A DNA stretch of 64,000 nt from positions 124,001 through 188,000 of the forward strand of contig NZ_QPMH01000003.1 in assembly GCF_003344765.1 (NCBI RefSeq), read 5' to 3'. The translations under genes were made by a program, and so were the position numbers. Below are positions 61,254-64,000 of the stretch, piece after piece; position 1 is the stretch's first letter, and each line of letters opens with the position of its first letter. Origin of the DNA: Ferruginivarius sediminum (GTDB lineage Bacteria > Pseudomonadota > Alphaproteobacteria > Kiloniellales > Rhodovibrionaceae). A model generated the notes under the pieces. That model was not told where the DNA came from, did no database searches, and worked only from the letters and a program-made list of their open reading frames with translations.

Positions 61254-61831
61254 ACACCCCCATCCCCCGCTGGGCGCGCCGCGTCGCGGCCGTGCTGCTG
61301 CTGCTGGCGGCGGAAGGCCTTGTCTACGTGGCCGTAATCGCGCCCGTGGTGGCCTCCTATGACGATACCCGCCAGCGCCTGGGCGAGCAGAAGGAGCTGC
61401 TGTCGCGCTATCTCGCCGTCGCCGGCGGGCGGGAAAGCCTGGAGAAGCGCGTGCAGGCGCTTCGCGAGCGCCAGTCGAACAGCGGCGCCTTCCTTTACGG
61501 CAAGACCGAGGCGCTCGCCGCCGCCGCCCTGCAGGACCGCGTCCGATCCGTCATGCGCAAGGCCGGCGGCGACGTGCGCTCGGTGCAGAACCTGCCGGCG
61601 GAAAGCGCCGACGGCCTGACGCGGGTCGGCCTGCGGGTCCAGGTTGTCGCCAACATTCGTGACGTGCGGACAATCCTGCACGAACTGGAAACCGGCGATC
61701 CGCTGCTGTTCGTCGAGGAACTCGACCTGCGCGGGCGCCTGCAAAGAGGCGAGGACGACAAGCCGACCGTATCCGAGGAATTGCTGGTGCGGCTGTCGGT
61801 CGTCGGCTATCGCCTGGGAGAGTTATCGTGA
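61250..61831 (+). CDS. gspM: Type II secretion protein GspM
   Basis: A 193-residue bitopic protein. The membrane helix is ARRVAAVLLLLAAEGLVYVA (about residues 9-30), and the periplasmic part has SYDDTRQRLGEQKELLSRYL and a ferredoxin-like domain (ALQDRVRSVMRKAGGDVRSV, VVANIRDVRTILHELETGDP, LLFVEELDLRGR). GspM partners with GspL. Its TGA stop overlaps the GTG of the next gene, so the three genes are coupled. Confidence 0.88.
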   Translation: MNTPIPRWARRVAAVLLLLAAEGLVYVAVIAPVVASYDDTRQRLGEQKELLSRYLAVAGGRESLEKRVQALRERQSNSGAFLYGKTEALAAAALQDRVRSVMRKAGGDVRSVQNLPAESADGLTRVGLRVQVVANIRDVRTILHELETGDPLLFVEELDLRGRLQRGEDDKPTVSEELLVRLSVVGYRLGELS

Positions 61832-62547
61832 GACGCCGCCGCTGGCCCGCCGCGGTTCCCGTCCTGCTGCTGGCCGGTTTGTGCGCCGGCCTCGGCTGGC
61901 AGGTCCGCAAGCAGCTTGAGGGAACCCACGTTCCCGCCGTCGCGCAGGCGAAGGTGGAAGTCGCCGCGAACGAAACCCCGATGGAGCCGGAACCCGCGCC
62001 AAGCGTCGACTTGCCACGCATCAGCGCGTTCGAGCCTGTGGTCGCGCGGAACCTGTTCTCGACGAAACGCCAGCCGCCACCGCTCCAGGACGAAAACGAC
62101 GACGACGCGCCGCGCCGCGTCGCACCATTGAAGCTGACGCTGTCGGGCGTGGTGCTGAGCGACAGCCAGCGCGTCGCCATCCTGAACGACCCGACGCGCC
62201 AGGAGACGCTACGCATGGCGCTTGGCGAGAAACACGACGGCTGGCAACTGATCCAGGTGCAGGCGCGCAGCGCCACCTTCGTGCGCGGAAGCGACGAACG
62301 GACCATCGACATGTCCTTCGCCACCGCCGGCGAAGAGCAAGGCCCCCGCAAGCTTGGTCAGGATTTGCGCAGCGAGCCGCAACGCCGGCAGCAGACCCAG
62401 CGGACGTCGCAACCCTCGCAACCGGCCAGCGGCACGCGGAACTTCGATGTCTCGGTGCAGCCCAGCCGCGTCGACGCGAACGGCAATCCGGTCCGCGCTT
62501 CCCGCCAGATCAGCGTCGACGAGCGCCGCAGCGGCTTCAACGATTAG
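61828..62547 (+). CDS. GspC-like type II secretion protein
   Basis: A 239-residue protein with an N-terminal anchor (AAVPVLLLAGLCAGLGWQVR, about residues 8-27), a Pro-rich spacer, and then FEPVVARNLFSTKRQPPP, where the RNLF motif is typical of GspC homology-region domains, followed by APLKLTLSGVVLSDSQRVAI. The C-terminal 70 residues are Gln/Arg-rich and low in hydrophobicity. It would link the inner membrane platform to the GspD secretin. GspN is an alternative assignment. GTG 61828 overlaps the gspM stop. No gspD follows; the next gene is on the other strand after 20 bases. Confidence 0.78.
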   Translation: MRRRRWPAAVPVLLLAGLCAGLGWQVRKQLEGTHVPAVAQAKVEVAANETPMEPEPAPSVDLPRISAFEPVVARNLFSTKRQPPPLQDENDDDAPRRVAPLKLTLSGVVLSDSQRVAILNDPTRQETLRMALGEKHDGWQLIQVQARSATFVRGSDERTIDMSFATAGEEQGPRKLGQDLRSEPQRRQQTQRTSQPSQPASGTRNFDVSVQPSRVDANGNPVRASRQISVDERRSGFND

Positions 62548-62567
62548 GCTCGTCCCGGCCCCGGACC

Positions 62568-64000
62568 TCAGAACCCGCTTTCCCGCACAAGGACCGCGGC
62601 GGCGGTGCGCCAGAGGCGGTCGATCACGCTGCGCGCCTCGCCGTCGATCATGACCGCTCCACGAACCACCTGTTGCGGGGCCACACTGCCGCCCTCCGGC
62701 CGCAGTTCGATGCGATAGACGGCCTCGCGCGGGACCAGTCCGCTGCCGGCAACCTGCGCCTCGGCATCCCGGCTTCGCCGGCTTTCGACCGCGACCGTTC
62801 CGCCGTGGACGGAAGCCACATACGGGATATCGATGCGGGCTGCGTTCACACTTTCAATATCCGCGACGCGGGCATCCAGGGGTGGCCGGGCCGGATCCTC
62901 GGGATAGAAGCGCGCCTTGGCCCCCGGTGCGAAGCGCGGCAGGTCGCTCCCCCGGACGTAACCGCGCAGCGCGGCTTTTCCCGGCGACACGATACGGCCC
63001 AGTGGCTGATTCGGGGCGACCCACTGCCCCACCTGGAGTTCGCGCGGCCGCTCGACCAGGAGTCCCGGTTCCGGCGCGCGGACCGTCAGGCGCGCGCGCT
63101 GCGAGAGCAGCCCGCGCAGACGCGTGCGGTCCGCCGCCAGTTCCTGCTCCAGCACGTGCAGACGCTGTAGTGCCGCACTGCTCGCCGCCTGCCGGCGCAG
63201 CAGCATTTCGCCAAGCGCGATGCGCCGCCGGGTCTGGGCGATCTCGTGCGACAGCTCCGGCGCCTCCAGGCGATAGAGCACCTCGCCCTTGCGTACGCGT
63301 GCGCCCCGCCGGGCATGGATTTCGACGATGCGGGCGGCCACCGGGGGATAGAGTGTCGCGCGCCGCTCGGCCTGTAGCACCGCCGGCGCCTCGACCCGGC
63401 CCTGCCACGGCCATGCCAGCAGGAAAACCACGCCGCCCAGCACCGCCAGCGCGATCAGGGTGTTCAGGTTCAGCCGCATCTCGCCCCGCCGCCGCCACCA
63501 GACCGCGAACTCCGCCGCGATCGGGCGGCCGATGAACCAGCCAAGCTCGACCGTCATCAGCAGAAGCCCCAGCAGCTTGAAGAAAACCGTGTAGACCAGG
63601 AGCGCAATTCCGAGAAACAGGAAGAAGCGCCAAACCCACGTCGAGTAGGCATAGACCAGCAACAACCGGTGTGTTCTGGCATGAAACCGCTCCGGCACCG
63701 GATCGCCGAAGCCGAACAGCGCCTCGCGCAGCCGCCACCGCCCAAGCGCGAAGCCGCGCGCCTGCAAGTTCTGGATACCCAGCCAGTCGGACAGCAGGTA
63801 ATAGCCATCGAAGCGCAGAAACGGGTTCAGATTGACCAGCAGCGTCATCGTCCAGGTCACGGTCGCCAGCAGGAAGGTGGCGCTGCGCACCGGCCCGTCG
63901 GGCAGAAAAGCCCAGGCGAAGGTTGCCAGCAGCGCCAGCATCAGCTCCGCCAGCATCCCCGCCGCGCCGATCAGCAGCCGCTGCCGCCGCGAGGTCAGGC
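62568..64000 (-). CDS. M50-type membrane peptidase/HlyD-like periplasmic adaptor (partial)
   Basis: A gene whose 5' end lies beyond the window; 477 C-terminal codons are visible. The N-terminal visible part has helices and the M50 segment VNLNPFLRFDGYYLLSDWLG, with the zinc-binding HExxH site presumably upstream. After a helix (LNTLIALAVLGGVVFLLAWP) comes a biotin/lipoyl-like hairpin domain (PPVAARIVEIHARRGARVRK), a long coiled coil (about 63090-63250) and a beta domain (LRGYVRGSDLPRFAPGAKAR). Such fusions occur as transporter or bacteriocin-type export adaptors. The role is unknown here; it is convergent with the GspC-like gene. Confidence 0.85.
   Translation of the reverse strand, partial: LTSRRQRLLIGAAGMLAELMLALLATFAWAFLPDGPVRSATFLLATVTWTMTLLVNLNPFLRFDGYYLLSDWLGIQNLQARGFALGRWRLREALFGFGDPVPERFHARTHRLLLVYAYSTWVWRFFLFLGIALLVYTVFFKLLGLLLMTVELGWFIGRPIAAEFAVWWRRRGEMRLNLNTLIALAVLGGVVFLLAWPWQGRVEAPAVLQAERRATLYPPVAARIVEIHARRGARVRKGEVLYRLEAPELSHEIAQTRRRIALGEMLLRRQAASSAALQRLHVLEQELAADRTRLRGLLSQRARLTVRAPEPGLLVERPRELQVGQWVAPNQPLGRIVSPGKAALRGYVRGSDLPRFAPGAKARFYPEDPARPPLDARVADIESVNAARIDIPYVASVHGGTVAVESRRSRDAEAQVAGSGLVPREAVYRIELRPEGGSVAPQQVVRGAVMIDGEARSVIDRLWRTAAAVLVRESGF

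Overview
The window is GC-rich, densely coded DNA from an alphaproteobacterium, probably in or near the Rhodospirillales. The support is gene content: accC-aat next to NDUFA12, MlaD and DUF2155 genes, plus GapR (UPF0335), DUF1244 and DUF1127 proteins. No rRNA, tRNA, CRISPR array, insertion sequence or prophage was seen. The placement below class level is an inference from gene order, not from a search.

Layout. 1-6.8 kb: housekeeping and transport genes (end of accC, aat, a GcvA-like LysR regulator, YciB, then a leftward group of NDUFA12, mlaD, a methyltransferase, a small conserved gene and a DUF2155 gene, then an MFS carrier). 7.1-8.3 kb: a zinc alcohol dehydrogenase. 8.3-14.5 kb: a cobalamin riboswitch followed by a complete B12 uptake operon (btuB, btuF, btuC, btuD and a dedicated tonB). 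14.6-21.6 kb: small conserved genes (DUF1244, GapR), RarD, a second MFS carrier, a dienelactone hydrolase, a phytase-like esterase, rpmB and an orphan glycine-betaine binding protein.

21.8-41.2 kb is an anaerobic and microaerobic respiration island: a Crp/Fnr regulator without cysteines, two separate NarK carriers, narGHJI, a parvulin foldase, a hemerythrin and two small unknown proteins, then 5-formyl-THF cyclo-ligase behind a candidate 6S RNA, a class II-like cytochrome c, NnrS, a DUF59 protein, a second Crp/Fnr regulator and a cytochrome bd-type oxidase (cydAB). FNR/NNR-type palindromes lie upstream of narK and nnrS.

41.4-54.5 kb is the most unusual part. Two copies of a three-gene leftward module, each with a CotA-like multicopper oxidase, a Sco-fold protein without the Sco copper ligands, and a large secreted cysteine-free protein I do not recognise, flank a canonical Sco1 and a cytochrome c fused to a periplasmic-binding-protein-like domain. 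The two ligand-less Sco copies encode the same protein and share about 519 identical bases, while the flanking gene pairs have diverged, which suggests gene conversion. Both modules share a conserved upstream element. I infer a periplasmic copper-dependent oxidase system of unknown substrate.

55.2-62.5 kb is a rightward type II secretion operon (gspE, F, G, H, I, J, L, M and a GspC-like gene). No gspK lies between gspJ and gspL, and no gspD is present in the window. The window ends inside a leftward M50-peptidase/HlyD-type membrane protein gene.
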